Shown here piece by piece: positions 16,501 to 24,668 of a stretch of 64,000 nucleotides of DNA. Made by a program: the position numbers and the translations under genes. Under the pieces are notes generated by a model, which was given only the letters and a program-made list of their open reading frames with translations, was not told the origin of the DNA and did not search any database. The DNA comes from Chloroflexota bacterium (lineage in GTDB: Bacteria > Chloroflexota > Anaerolineae > Anaerolineales > Villigracilaceae): NCBI GenBank assembly GCA_021824575.1, contig JAKAKJ010000080.1, positions 21,413 to 85,412 of the forward strand, given 5' to 3'. Each line of letters starts with the position of its first letter. Within the stretch, counting starts at the first letter, position 1.

Positions 16501-17026
16501 ACGAAAGATTTTCTTTATCCTCCGCCCAATGAGACGGGTTGGATTCGATGTACCGATGGATTCTATCCCATTCTTTTTCGTTTCGAATCACGCGTTCGTA
16601 ATAATTTCTTTGCCAGATATTTTTCGCGTTCAATTCACATCCAATGCGCCGCGTAACCGCGGATCTGTACGACCGAATAATGGCGCCCAATGAACCCGGT
16701 TTCACATTTGGTGGGGATGGCAGGGGCGCAGCATGCTGCGCCCCTGCGGTTGATAACGATTCGTTCTCATGAATCACAATAATCCCATGCACATGATTCG
16801 GCATGACAATATATGCGCCCAATTCCGCATTTGGAAAATGTTCGGGGATGACATGCCAACATTCAGCCGCGATTCTGCCAAATTCATTCAACAACATTTC
16901 ACCATTCGTGATTTCGCCAAACAAACATTTGCGTCGCTGCGCCACCATCGTGACGAAATACGCGCCCACGCAATAGTCGTATTCTTTCAAACGAATCGAA
17001 CGGCGATGGAACTTCGTCTGAATCAA
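16499..17026 (-). CDS. REP-associated tyrosine transposase (RAYT, Y1_Tnp/IS200-like)
   Basis: A 175-residue single-domain HUH nuclease of the Y1 transposase family. The metal-binding HUH motif is MPNHVHGIIVI (His78, His80); Tyr120 in IIRSYRSAVTRR is the likely nucleophile; WQRNYYERVIRNEKEWDRI with the ESNP tail is typical of REP-associated members. These enzymes nick REP hairpins and are domesticated single-copy genes. The start is TTG overlapping the proC stop (TTGA), so translation is probably coupled. A 28-bp palindrome lies inside the gene in frame between HUH and Tyr (residues about 93-102), and a related hairpin abuts the stop codon. Confidence 0.9.
   Translation of the reverse strand: MIQTKFHRRSIRLKEYDYCVGAYFVTMVAQRRKCLFGEITNGEMLLNEFGRIAAECWHVIPEHFPNAELGAYIVMPNHVHGIIVIHENESLSTAGAQHAAPLPSPPNVKPGSLGAIIRSYRSAVTRRIGCELNAKNIWQRNYYERVIRNEKEWDRIHRYIESNPSHWAEDKENLS
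16720..16747. repeat. Perfect 28-bp palindrome inside the RAYT gene
   Basis: Arms GCAGGGGCGCAGCA and its exact complement with no loop. The head GCAGGGGCG is shared with copies at 9082-9107 and 50598-50647. It is in frame and coincides with a Ser/Pro/Ala-rich loop of the protein. Confidence 0.95.
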
Positions 17027-17874
17027 ATTTCATCGTCCTCATGCGCGTCTGCAATATGCGCAGGCTTTTCCTTTCCCAATTCCACTGAACGCTGATACGC
17101 GGCCCAAACGGCGCGCGAGATCGCCGTGCGGAAACCAGCCTTCTCCAAATAATACAGCGCCTCAGCGGACGTCCCACCCGGCGACGTGACCTGATTCCGC
17201 AGCGCGGCCGGATGTTTCTCGGCCTGCTCGTAAAAATCCGCGGAACCTTTAATCGTCTGTAAAACCAATTGCTCGGCAATCCGTCGCGGGAATCCCATGT
17301 GCACGCCTGCGTCAATCAATGCCTCGGTAAAAAGAAAAACATACGCAGGACCGGTGCCGGATAACGCCGTCGCCATGTCGAGATAACTCTCGTCTTCGAC
17401 AAAGACTTCTGCACCCAACGCGCCCAAAATTTTCCTCGCCGTCTCGCGCTGTTCCTCGGACGTTTCATGCGAGGCCGTCCAAACTGTGATGCCTTCGCCA
17501 ATCTGTCCCGGCGTATTCGGCATCGAACGGACAACGGCTTTGTGTTTCAATCCCGCGCCAAGCTTCTTGATCGAAGCGCCAGCGACAATCGAAAGCACCA
17601 AAGCGTCCGCACGGATGCTTTTGATCCCCTTCATCACATCACTCAGTCTTTGCGGTTTGACAGATAAAACAACGACGTCCGCCTCGTGAACTGCGGCAGC
17701 GTTATCTGTTGTTGATTGAATGCCGTACTTCCTATGCAATTCCTCGCCGCGTTCCGCGCGCGGCCCCGAAGCGATCAGGTTCGCGGGCTTTGCCAATTTC
17801 TGTCGGAGCAATCCGGCAATCATCGCTTCAGCCATAACTCCTGGTCCAATAAAAACGACTCGTTTATTAAGCAT
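17023..17874 (-). CDS. proC: Pyrroline-5-carboxylate reductase
   Basis: The 283-residue enzyme reduces 1-pyrroline-5-carboxylate to proline with NAD(P)H, the last step of proline synthesis. VVFIGPGVMAEAMIAGLL is the N-terminal Rossmann motif; MPNTPGQIGEG and the C-terminal signature VTSPGGTSAEALYYLE confirm the family. Length is slightly above the usual 270, with an acidic tail (HEDDEI). A TATAAT at 17893-17898 and CAAGGAGG upstream of the ATG give a conventional short leader. proB and proA are not nearby; the downstream RAYT gene overlaps by 4 bp. Confidence 0.96.
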   Translation of the reverse strand: MLNKRVVFIGPGVMAEAMIAGLLRQKLAKPANLIASGPRAERGEELHRKYGIQSTTDNAAAVHEADVVVLSVKPQRLSDVMKGIKSIRADALVLSIVAGASIKKLGAGLKHKAVVRSMPNTPGQIGEGITVWTASHETSEEQRETARKILGALGAEVFVEDESYLDMATALSGTGPAYVFLFTEALIDAGVHMGFPRRIAEQLVLQTIKGSADFYEQAEKHPAALRNQVTSPGGTSAEALYYLEKAGFRTAISRAVWAAYQRSVELGKEKPAHIADAHEDDEI

Positions 17875-17989
17875 CTCTGCCTCCTTGCACGGATTATAAA
17901 GGCAGGCCGCTGAAAAGCTAACTGCAATTTCATGAAAATTTCATGTGCGACTCACTCGCGGAAAGTAACATCCCGCCAAATTACAGATG

Positions 17990-18014
17990 GCCCGTGCCAA
18001 ATGATGACACGGGC
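17990..18014. terminator. Hairpin in the proC / glycosidase-like divergent gap
   Basis: GCCCGTG (17990-17996) and CACGGGC (18008-18014) enclose an 11-base loop and are followed by TTTCATT on the plus strand. No plus-strand gene lies upstream, so it could instead be a 5'-leader hairpin of the gene at 18041. Confidence 0.45.
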
Positions 18015-18040
18015 TTTCATTGTCTCAGAAGGAATTATTC

Positions 18041-19318
18041 ATGGCTCGCTTGCAAACTCTTTCATCTTATGGCGGGAAACAAAAACAACAACGGTCACGG
18101 AACGGTTGGAAAATCGTTCTGCTTTCCGGTACGTTGACAATCTTGTTTGCGCTTTTGTTTTTGCTGGCAATTGTCCCGGTAATTTCGCCGTCAACGGGCG
18201 CGGATGTTGCAGACTTACTGCGCTCCATCGTCGGACCTGCGCCGGTCGCGGCGCTGGAGAGCACATCGTACCATTTTCAAGATGTATTCAATCAGGTACG
18301 TTCACAACTCAGCGGCGGGCAGTCCGAGATTCAATGGTCAAGCCAGCCGCAAAGCAACACGGGCACGACCGCGATTCCTTCCACCGCAACACCCACAGCG
18401 ATTCCAAAAACTCCGCCGCCAGCTGCAGAGGTTCCGTTAATACAAAACATTCCAACTGCCGCGCCAACCGCCGCACCCGCGCCGGTTAACAATGTCGTCG
18501 CTGATTCGCCTCAGATTGGCTGGCAGGCTTACGGCCCGGAAATGAACGGGCAGCCCATTATGGCGCGCGCCATGCAAATGTTGGATCCAACACGCTCATA
18601 TACCGGCGTCGCGCTCGTCCGCATTGATCTTTCCAGACTTCAACTTCACATGATGCCGGGAAACATCGAGCCGTCTCATCCGTCGGGAATCAATCAAGCC
18701 ATCCCTGATCTTGGAATGATCCCTCCTGCCGATCAAAGCAGTTTGATCGCGGCCTTCAACGGCGGCTTCAAGGGCGTCCACGGCCGTTTTGGAATGATGG
18801 TCAATGACTTTACTTTGCTCCCGCCGATTGACGGGCTTGGAACGGCGGCAATTTATCAGGATGGTCACGTTGCGATTGGGACATGGGGAACGGATCTCAC
18901 GCAGACACCCGACATGATCGCGTTTCGACAGAATTGTCCGCCGCTGATAGATGCGGGTCAGATCAACCCGGGGCTGTATCTCGACAACCGCAAGGCATGG
19001 GGCTACACCGGCAATTCCGATGTTACGTGGCGTACCGGCTTGGGCATCACACAGGATGGCCGCTATTTGATTTACGCCGTCGGCAACGGGACATCCGCGG
19101 CGACGCTGGCTGAAGCGCTGCAAAACGCGGGCGCGTACAACGCCATGCAATTGGATATCAATCAATACTACGCGCACTTTTATACCTACACACCAGCCAG
19201 CGATCCATCACAAGAATTCTCGATGACCGGCGAGCCGCTGCTGGCAGAGATGATCTACAACCCGCATTTGTATCTGACGCCCAACGTGCGCGATTTCTTT
19301 TATTTGACGTTGAAATAA
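18041..19318 (+). CDS. Phosphodiester glycosidase family (NAGPA-like) protein, copy 1
   Basis: A 425-residue membrane-anchored protein. A basic start is followed by a transmembrane helix (about 26-52), a Pro/Thr/Ala-rich linker (100-165) and a C-terminal domain like the uncovering-enzyme (NAGPA) fold: VALVRIDLSRLQLH, LIAAFNGGFKG, AAIYQDGHVAIGTWG and YNAMQLDINQYYAHF. Members cleave phosphodiester-linked sugars or bind periplasmic glycans; the substrate is unknown. AGAAGGA precedes ATG 18041. The next gene is a clear paralogue of the same layout, so this is a tandem duplication. Confidence 0.85.
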   Translation: MARLQTLSSYGGKQKQQRSRNGWKIVLLSGTLTILFALLFLLAIVPVISPSTGADVADLLRSIVGPAPVAALESTSYHFQDVFNQVRSQLSGGQSEIQWSSQPQSNTGTTAIPSTATPTAIPKTPPPAAEVPLIQNIPTAAPTAAPAPVNNVVADSPQIGWQAYGPEMNGQPIMARAMQMLDPTRSYTGVALVRIDLSRLQLHMMPGNIEPSHPSGINQAIPDLGMIPPADQSSLIAAFNGGFKGVHGRFGMMVNDFTLLPPIDGLGTAAIYQDGHVAIGTWGTDLTQTPDMIAFRQNCPPLIDAGQINPGLYLDNRKAWGYTGNSDVTWRTGLGITQDGRYLIYAVGNGTSAATLAEALQNAGAYNAMQLDINQYYAHFYTYTPASDPSQEFSMTGEPLLAEMIYNPHLYLTPNVRDFFYLTLK

Positions 19319-19450
19319 TTGGCTTTTGGGTTGCGACATCAACAGATTTTTATTGTTCATCTGTTGTTCATGCAGGACAGGTAAGATGCGTTCATGCGCC
19401 CTTTGATGGAGAGCAGAGGGCTGATAAACAAGCGAAAAAGGAATTCATTC

Positions 19451-20683
19451 ATGAATCGACTCAGAGGTAAGACAAAGACACGTTCAAACCGCGGGTGGGT
19501 ATACGCGGGCATCTTTTCAATTTTTTCGTTTGCATCGTTGATCGGGGTCCTTGCCATCGTTCCGGCGGTTTCGCCATCCACAGGCGCGCAAGTCGCGGAC
19601 ATGATCCGGTCGGCAGCCGGGCCGCAGGTGACAGCAAACATCGAAAGCGTATCATTTTGGATTCAGGACAACATCAATCAATTGGCATATCAGGCCGACG
19701 GACAGAAACCCGGCATTACACTTGATAAACAACCTGTCGCGCAGCCGACTGTTCAAAGTACGCCTGTGTCACAACCCACACCGCAACCAACACAAACAAC
19801 AAATCAATCAACTGTAGTCGCACAAAAACCCGTGTTCCAACGCGTCGCTCCCGCGCCAAGTACAAATGTAGTCACCGCGGATCCACAGATTGGCTGGCAG
19901 GCTTACGGTCCAAACGTGAACGGGCAGCCAGCCATGGCACAGGCGTTATTGAACCTCGATCCAACGCGGCCTTATGCAGGTGTTGCGCTCGTACGCATTG
20001 ATCTTTCGATGCTTCAGTTACACACGGAACCGGGGTTCCTGGAGCCATCACATGCGACGAATGTTGTTAATGCAATCCCGAATTTGGGAACCATTCCGCC
20101 CGCGGATATGAGTCACCTCATTGCCGCGTTCAACGGCGGGTTCAAAGCGGTTAACGGAAAATATGGAATGGTCGTTGACGGAACCACACTTCTCACGCCT
20201 TGGCCGGGAATTGCAACGGTCGCAATCTATAAGGACGGACACGTTCAGATCGGCACGTGGGGACAGGATTTATTCCCTGGCGACCCGAACATGGTTGCGC
20301 TGCGACAGAATTGTCCGCCCATTTTGGAAGCAGGACAAATTGATCCGCGCGTCTATGTTGATGATGCGTCCCTTTGGGGGAACACCATCGGCAACCAGTC
20401 CATCACGTGGCGAACCGGACTGGGCATTACACAGGATGGCCGCTATTTGATCTACGCGGTGGGCAATGCCACATCCGTTTCCACTCTGGCTCAAGCATTG
20501 CAAGATGCGGGCGCCTATAATGCGATGCAGCTTGATATCAACAAGCATTATGCCCATTTCGTGACATACAAACCTTCTGGCAATCATCTAACAGCCGTCC
20601 AGCTTTTGGATCAAATGGAAAACGATCCGACGCTTTATCTTGTCGCACATTCAAGAGATTTCTTTTATTTGACAACGCGTTAG
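19451..20683 (+). CDS. Phosphodiester glycosidase family (NAGPA-like) protein, copy 2
   Basis: A 410-residue paralogue of the upstream gene with the same order: basic N-terminus, membrane helix followed by AIVPAVSPSTGAQVADMIRS, a Gln/Thr/Pro-rich linker, and the C-terminal glycosidase-like domain (GVALVRIDLSMLQLH, LIAAFNGGFKAVNGK, MQLDINKHYAHF). The linker sequences have diverged fully while the catalytic-like blocks are conserved, which argues that the domains are functional. AAAAGGAATT lies before ATG 19451. The 132-bp gap between the copies holds a CAACAGAT/ATCTGTTG hairpin. A bidirectional terminator follows. Confidence 0.85.
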   Translation: MNRLRGKTKTRSNRGWVYAGIFSIFSFASLIGVLAIVPAVSPSTGAQVADMIRSAAGPQVTANIESVSFWIQDNINQLAYQADGQKPGITLDKQPVAQPTVQSTPVSQPTPQPTQTTNQSTVVAQKPVFQRVAPAPSTNVVTADPQIGWQAYGPNVNGQPAMAQALLNLDPTRPYAGVALVRIDLSMLQLHTEPGFLEPSHATNVVNAIPNLGTIPPADMSHLIAAFNGGFKAVNGKYGMVVDGTTLLTPWPGIATVAIYKDGHVQIGTWGQDLFPGDPNMVALRQNCPPILEAGQIDPRVYVDDASLWGNTIGNQSITWRTGLGITQDGRYLIYAVGNATSVSTLAQALQDAGAYNAMQLDINKHYAHFVTYKPSGNHLTAVQLLDQMENDPTLYLVAHSRDFFYLTTR

Positions 20684-20703
20684 GAACGCTTCAATAAAAC
20701 AAA

Positions 20704-20731
20704 ACGAGCGGAATTTCATCCGCTCGTTTTT
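20704..20731. terminator. Bidirectional rho-independent terminator
   Basis: ACGAGCGGA and TCCGCTCGT pair around ATTTCA. T-rich tails exist on both strands, so it can end both the plus-strand glycosidase-like gene and the minus-strand ruvA gene. Confidence 0.88.
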
Positions 20732-20749
20732 GATTCAACAAGAATGGAT

Positions 20750-21331
20750 CTATTTTCCCGTGAAATATTGCAGCGCCAATCGCAACCGCTCCTCCACATC
20801 CTCCGGCGCGTCTTTTGGCAGGGACTGGATGGCGGTTTGCGCCTCGACAACGGAATAGCCCAGCGCGGTCAGCGCGGCCAGAACCTCGCTGTCCTTATCT
20901 GATAGCGCGGCGACTTTGGCCAACGCGTCAGCGGGTTTGAGTCGGTCATGCAAATAAAGCACGATTTTCTGAGCAGTCTTTTTTCCAACGCCGGGCACGC
21001 GGCTGAGAATTTCACTTTCTTCGTTGAACACCGCGCGTTGGACGGTATCCAGCGTGAGCGTTGACAACACCGAAAGCGCAACCTTCGGGCCAACGCCGTC
21101 CACGCCCAACAACATATTGAACAGATCGCGGTCGGATTGGGATTCAAATCCGTAAAGCGTCAGAGCGTCTTCGCGGACAACGAGATGCGTATAAAGCAAA
21201 ACAACTTCGCCGACCTTGAGCCGTCCGCGCAGCGGCGCAGGGACAAACACACGCAGTCCCACGCCGCCAATCTCGACAACGAGGGCATTATCTTCGATTT
21301 GAGTTACTTCACCGCGCAAGGTTGCGATCAT
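20750..21331 (-). CDS. ruvA: Holliday junction branch migration protein RuvA
   Basis: The 193-residue RuvA tetramer binds Holliday junctions and loads the RuvB motor. The N-terminal OB fold (MIATLRGEVTQIEDNALVVEIGGVG), two helix-hairpin-helix motifs (LLGVDGVGPKVALSVLS and LSRVPGVGKKTAQKIVLYL) and the C-terminal three-helix domain that contacts RuvB (EVLAALTALGYSVVEAQTAI) are all present. ATG 21331 matches the usual family start. ruvC lies upstream on the same strand with one small membrane protein gene between them; ruvB is not in the window. Confidence 0.96.
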   Translation of the reverse strand: MIATLRGEVTQIEDNALVVEIGGVGLRVFVPAPLRGRLKVGEVVLLYTHLVVREDALTLYGFESQSDRDLFNMLLGVDGVGPKVALSVLSTLTLDTVQRAVFNEESEILSRVPGVGKKTAQKIVLYLHDRLKPADALAKVAALSDKDSEVLAALTALGYSVVEAQTAIQSLPKDAPEDVEERLRLALQYFTGK

Positions 21332-21354
21332 GGGTCTATTTAACCACAGATAAC

Positions 21355-21696
21355 TCAAATTGTCTTTTCATTCTTTGGTAATTTGGAAAGTGAGAAGTAA
21401 AGGATCAAAAGGCCTGCAATGAAAATCAACTCTAATATTAATGGGGCAAATCCCAAGCCGACAAGCAGAATGGAACCAATCGCCATGACAACAAGCAACT
21501 TACGAATCGGGCCAAGTGACAGAATCAATCCGAACAAGGGAAGCAAAGATAAACAAAGAAGAAAACACGCGTAAATCAAAATGCCTTGCCAGTAAATTAT
21601 TGAATTTGGAAATCGGAAAGGCAACGTTACAAAAACCATAACAACCGTGATAAGAATTAATGCAGAAATGACAGCAATGATTTTCAAGATTTTCAA
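21355..21696 (-). CDS. Small four-helix membrane protein between ruvC and ruvA
   Basis: A 113-residue, very hydrophobic protein with four predicted transmembrane helices. The start is TTG at 21696, decided by a perfect AAGGAGG five bases upstream; a longer open frame overlaps ruvC and has no support. Base composition is more A/T-rich than its neighbours. It ends 23 bp before the ruvA start. I do not recognise a family and there is no evidence that it takes part in recombination. Confidence 0.7.
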   Translation of the reverse strand: MKILKIIAVISALILITVVMVFVTLPFRFPNSIIYWQGILIYACFLLCLSLLPLFGLILSLGPIRKLLVVMAIGSILLVGLGFAPLILELIFIAGLLILYFSLSKLPKNEKTI

Positions 21697-21748
21697 TTCT
21701 TCCTCCTTACAAAATCGAAAAAATCCATCTGCGTTTATCTGTGATGAA

Positions 21749-22228
21749 TCAATATCTCTTCGTATGCAAATGCGTGATGGCAATTGCCAGCGCGTCGGCG
21801 GCATCATCGGGCTTGGGAATCTCGGGCAGGAGCAAAAGTGTCCGCACCATTTCCTGAACCTGGCGTTTATCGGCTGATCCATAACCGGCCACGGCCTGCT
21901 TGACTTCGTTTGGTGTGTATTCGAACACTTCAAGCCCCGCTTGTTGAAGCGATAACAAAACCACGCCGCGCGCTTGTCCCACCGCGATGGCTGTGGTGAT
22001 GTTACGCTGGAAAAATAATTTCTCGACCGCGGCGGTATCAGGATGATTTTGTTTTAGAAGATCATTCAATTGGGAATAGAGCATCTCCAGCCGTGCGGAG
22101 GCGGTGGACTCTTTTGGAGTGGTGATGACGCCAAATTTAACGGCATCCAGACTTCCATCCCGCGCGATGCGGACGAATCCGTAGCCCGTGGTTGCTGTTC
22201 CTGGATCAATCCCAAGCGCAAGCGTCAT
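21749..22228 (-). CDS. ruvC: Crossover junction endodeoxyribonuclease RuvC
   Basis: The 159-residue Holliday junction resolvase of the RNase H fold. LGIDPGTATTGYG carries the first catalytic Asp, AVEKLFFQRN the Glu, and PDDAADALAIAI the last two acidic residues; YTPNEVKQAVAGYG is also a family motif. Its upstream side is a small hairpin repeat (22246-22315) that separates it from the yebC-like gene. It is followed by a membrane protein gene and ruvA. Confidence 0.96.
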   Translation of the reverse strand: MTLALGIDPGTATTGYGFVRIARDGSLDAVKFGVITTPKESTASARLEMLYSQLNDLLKQNHPDTAAVEKLFFQRNITTAIAVGQARGVVLLSLQQAGLEVFEYTPNEVKQAVAGYGSADKRQVQEMVRTLLLLPEIPKPDDAADALAIAITHLHTKRY

Positions 22229-22245
22229 GATGTCCGATTAAATAC

Positions 22246-22315
22246 GAACCGCGAAGAACACAAAGACCGCAAAGAAATTTTAAAAATCTTCGCGCTCTTG
22301 GTGAGCTTCGCGGTT
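22246..22315. repeat. Hairpin repeat of the GAACCGCGAAG family
   Basis: GAACCGCGAAGAACACAAAG at the left pairs imperfectly with CTCTTGGTGAGCTTCGCGGTT at the right. The same design, with arms AACCGCAAAGAACGCAAAG and TTCGCGGCCTTCGCGGTT, occurs at 59811-59862. Confidence 0.8.
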
Positions 22316-22318
22316 ATA

Positions 22319-23074
22319 TTATGCGGCTTCCATCGCGGCGATGGCTTCGTCGGTGATCTTGACGTTGTGGTACACGTCCTGCACATCATCCAACTCTTCG
22401 ATGCTCTCGACCACCTTCATCACCTGAAGCGTAGCATCGGTATCCAATTCAAGCTCCTGTTTGGGAATCATACGCAGGCCCGCTTCGTCGGGCGTGACGT
22501 GCGCCTGATGTAATGCGTCGGCAATCGTCTTGAACGACTCCACCGGGCCGAAGATTTCCACTGAGTCACCGGAATCAATTGCATCATCCGCGCCAGCCAC
22601 AACTGCAAGATCAAATGCCCTTTCAAAGGACATCTGGCTGGATGGGAAGGAAAAATATGCTTTGCGGTCAAACTGCCAGGCCACCGCGCCAGCTTCGGCC
22701 ATGTTGCCGCCCACGCGCGTGAACGTGTGGCGAAGATCGGCAACCGTGCGATTACGATTATCGGTCACGCACGAAACCAAAATGGCCGAACCATGTGGGC
22801 CGTAACCTTCGAGCATAAGCTCTTCAAACACCGCGCCATCTTTATCTTCACCGCTGCCGCGTTTGATGGCGCGCTCGATATTGTCTTTTGGCATGTTCTC
22901 GGCACGCGCTTTATCCACCGCCAGCCGCAAGCGGAAATTGGATTCGGGATCACCACCGCCATCGCGTGCGGCCATGACGATTTCACGCGTCAGCCGCGTA
23001 AAGACCGCGCCGCGCTTGGCATCCGCCGCGCCCTTTTTGCGTTTGATGGTTGACCATTTGGAATGACCTGACAT
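22319..23074 (-). CDS. YebC/PmpR family regulator / translation factor (TACO1-like)
   Basis: A 251-residue member with the invariant start MSGHSKWSTIKRKKGAADAKRG, then FTRLTREI, the NPFRLRLAV-like segment (SNFRLRLAVDKARAENMP), KDNIERAIKRG and YEGYGP-like EGYGPHGSAILV. Family members act as DNA-binding regulators or relieve ribosome stalling, and this one may do either. It lies upstream of ruvC in the same direction, as in many bacteria where yebC precedes ruvCAB, separated here by a hairpin repeat. Confidence 0.95.
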   Translation of the reverse strand: MSGHSKWSTIKRKKGAADAKRGAVFTRLTREIVMAARDGGGDPESNFRLRLAVDKARAENMPKDNIERAIKRGSGEDKDGAVFEELMLEGYGPHGSAILVSCVTDNRNRTVADLRHTFTRVGGNMAEAGAVAWQFDRKAYFSFPSSQMSFERAFDLAVVAGADDAIDSGDSVEIFGPVESFKTIADALHQAHVTPDEAGLRMIPKQELELDTDATLQVMKVVESIEELDDVQDVYHNVKITDEAIAAMEAA

Positions 23075-23137
23075 ACAAGCTCCTTACTTGTAACCACGAT
23101 CGTGGAAATTTGCGCGTTAAGCGGCGAAATTATACCA

Positions 23138-23974
23138 TCAGATAAAGAAGCCGACCGCCAGTGCGCCTGGCCCAGCATGAGTCACAATAGCTGGAGGCAA
23201 TTCATAAATTGGGATTTCAGCGCATCCCACCTCGGACTTGAGACTGGTCGCCAATTCGCAGGCTTCCTCCTCGGCATCGGCCTGCATCACGCATAGATAC
23301 GCGTCATCTGATTTTGGGCATTGTTCCTTGACGATTTCGATCAAGCGCGCGACTGCGCGTTTCTTTGTCCGCTGCTGCTCGAACGGCTCGACTTGTCCAT
23401 TGCAAATCGAAAGGATTGGTTTAACCTGCAGCAACTCGCCCACCAACGCCTTCGCACCGCCGATGCGTCCGCCTTTTTGAAGATATTCCAACGTGGCAAC
23501 GAGGAAATAAGTCCGCTCGCACGGGATCATTTCGTTGACGCGTCTGACAATCGTATCCGCGTCTGCGCCTTCCTTTGCCCATTGATCCGCCATCAACACG
23601 AGCGAACCGAGGTTGCCTGCAATCGTCAACGTGTCAATGATGCGAATATCGGCTTGAGGAAAATCCTGCGCGGCGATTTCCGCCGAACGCAAAGTTCCGC
23701 TGGCTTTGGATGTCGGCGCAATGACAATCACTGATTCGCCTTTTTCCTGCGCTTGTTGGAAGATCGGATAATAAAGCGTCGGTTCTGGCGCGGCAGTTTT
23801 TGGCAACGCGGTGGAAGCCTTCAGCTTTTGCAAAAACGCGGCAGTGTCCAATTCGTTATCGTCGTGATAACTTTGGTCCCCAAACATCACGACTTGTGGG
23901 ATAAGCGGAATGCCGCGCTGCTTCAATAACTCGCGGGGCAAGCCGCAGGTGGTATCAGCTACAATGATGGTCAT
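23138..23974 (-). CDS. DegV family fatty-acid-binding protein
   Basis: A 278-residue DegV/FakB-type protein that binds a long-chain fatty acid in its cleft and presents it to a kinase. IIVADTTCGLPRELL at the N-terminus, the fatty-acid contact region IAPTSKASGTLRSAEIA and the closing GPGALAVGFF are characteristic; the usual Asp-Ser at the head is Asp-Thr here. ATG 23974 has a GGAGGTCCTT-type site before it, and the longer frame overlaps the HD gene without support. FakA-like kinase is not in the window. Confidence 0.92.
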   Translation of the reverse strand: MTIIVADTTCGLPRELLKQRGIPLIPQVVMFGDQSYHDDNELDTAAFLQKLKASTALPKTAAPEPTLYYPIFQQAQEKGESVIVIAPTSKASGTLRSAEIAAQDFPQADIRIIDTLTIAGNLGSLVLMADQWAKEGADADTIVRRVNEMIPCERTYFLVATLEYLQKGGRIGGAKALVGELLQVKPILSICNGQVEPFEQQRTKKRAVARLIEIVKEQCPKSDDAYLCVMQADAEEEACELATSLKSEVGCAEIPIYELPPAIVTHAGPGALAVGFFI

Positions 23975-24006
23975 AAGGACCTCCAATGACCATCTTACGG
24001 GGCAAA

Positions 24007-24561
24007 TCAGGCGATGCCTAGTAACATTTTTCCGCTTAATAGTTCGCGTTCGTAATATGCTTCGAGCGCCATATTCGTGCCGCGCAGACCAGCAACAACC
24101 TGCTCCGTCCACAACAAATATTCGCGGCGGCGCTCCAGCGGCCAATCCTTCGGCGGGGAGCCGACCATATCGCGCACATTACAGCTTTTATCCGCCAGCT
24201 TGATCAGTTTTGCGCCAACCGACTTATGCGGCGCGTTCTCGATTTGCAGACGTTTGCGCTCGGCTTTCGGCAGGCTTTTGTCGTCAGTTACTTCGAGAAC
24301 AAGCGATAGAACTTCATCACCAAACAACTTGCGAATCTCATCGGGAGTTGTTTGCGTGTCTTCAATCGTGTCATGAAGCAGCGCCGCTAAAAGAACACTG
24401 ACATCACGCACGCCGCCGACTTCCCAAAGAAGCTGAGAAACTTCGATTGGATGATTGATGTAAGGCGATTGTGCCTGATCCTTGCGGCGCTGGTAACGAT
24501 GCTTGTCTGCCGAAAAACGTAATGCCCTGATTAGTAAACCCGTGTCTTCTGTAAAATCCAT
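24007..24561 (-). CDS. HD-domain protein resembling a small alarmone (ppGpp) hydrolase
   Basis: A 184-residue protein with a RelA/SpoT-type HD domain: His21 in ADKHRYQRRK, His37 in YINHPIEVS, the metal pair His63-Asp64 in LLHDTIEDT, and a later Asp in KLIKLADKSCNVRDM. It lacks the synthetase, TGS and ACT domains of long Rel enzymes, so it resembles small alarmone hydrolases (MESH1 type). Hydrolysis of (p)ppGpp or a related nucleotide is the likely activity. It starts 26 bp before a hairpin repeat and is followed closely by the degV-like gene. Confidence 0.85.
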   Translation of the reverse strand: MDFTEDTGLLIRALRFSADKHRYQRRKDQAQSPYINHPIEVSQLLWEVGGVRDVSVLLAALLHDTIEDTQTTPDEIRKLFGDEVLSLVLEVTDDKSLPKAERKRLQIENAPHKSVGAKLIKLADKSCNVRDMVGSPPKDWPLERRREYLLWTEQVVAGLRGTNMALEAYYERELLSGKMLLGIA

Positions 24562-24586
24562 TCTTGCTCCAATGTTGAAATCGCCC

Positions 24587-24660
24587 TGCTGCCTTGGTCT
24601 CGACCCTGAAAGGGTGCAGAGCGTTATACCCTTCGGGCTACTCGACCAACGGTGGCAGCA
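24587..24660. repeat. Hairpin repeat with GGTCTCGA / CTACTCGACCA motifs
   Basis: Ends TGCTGCC (24587-24593) and GGCAGCA (24654-24660) are complementary. Inside are GGTCTCGACC, a CCCTGAAAGGG hairpin and CTACTCGACCA. It is related to the Y/X family seen at 9881-9959. Confidence 0.75.
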
Positions 24661-24668
24661 ATGACAGA

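Noticed and set aside
23975..24145. Longer N-terminus for the DegV protein
   Set aside because: It overlaps the HD gene and is unrelated to DegV proteins; ATG 23974 begins the conserved IIVADTT motif.
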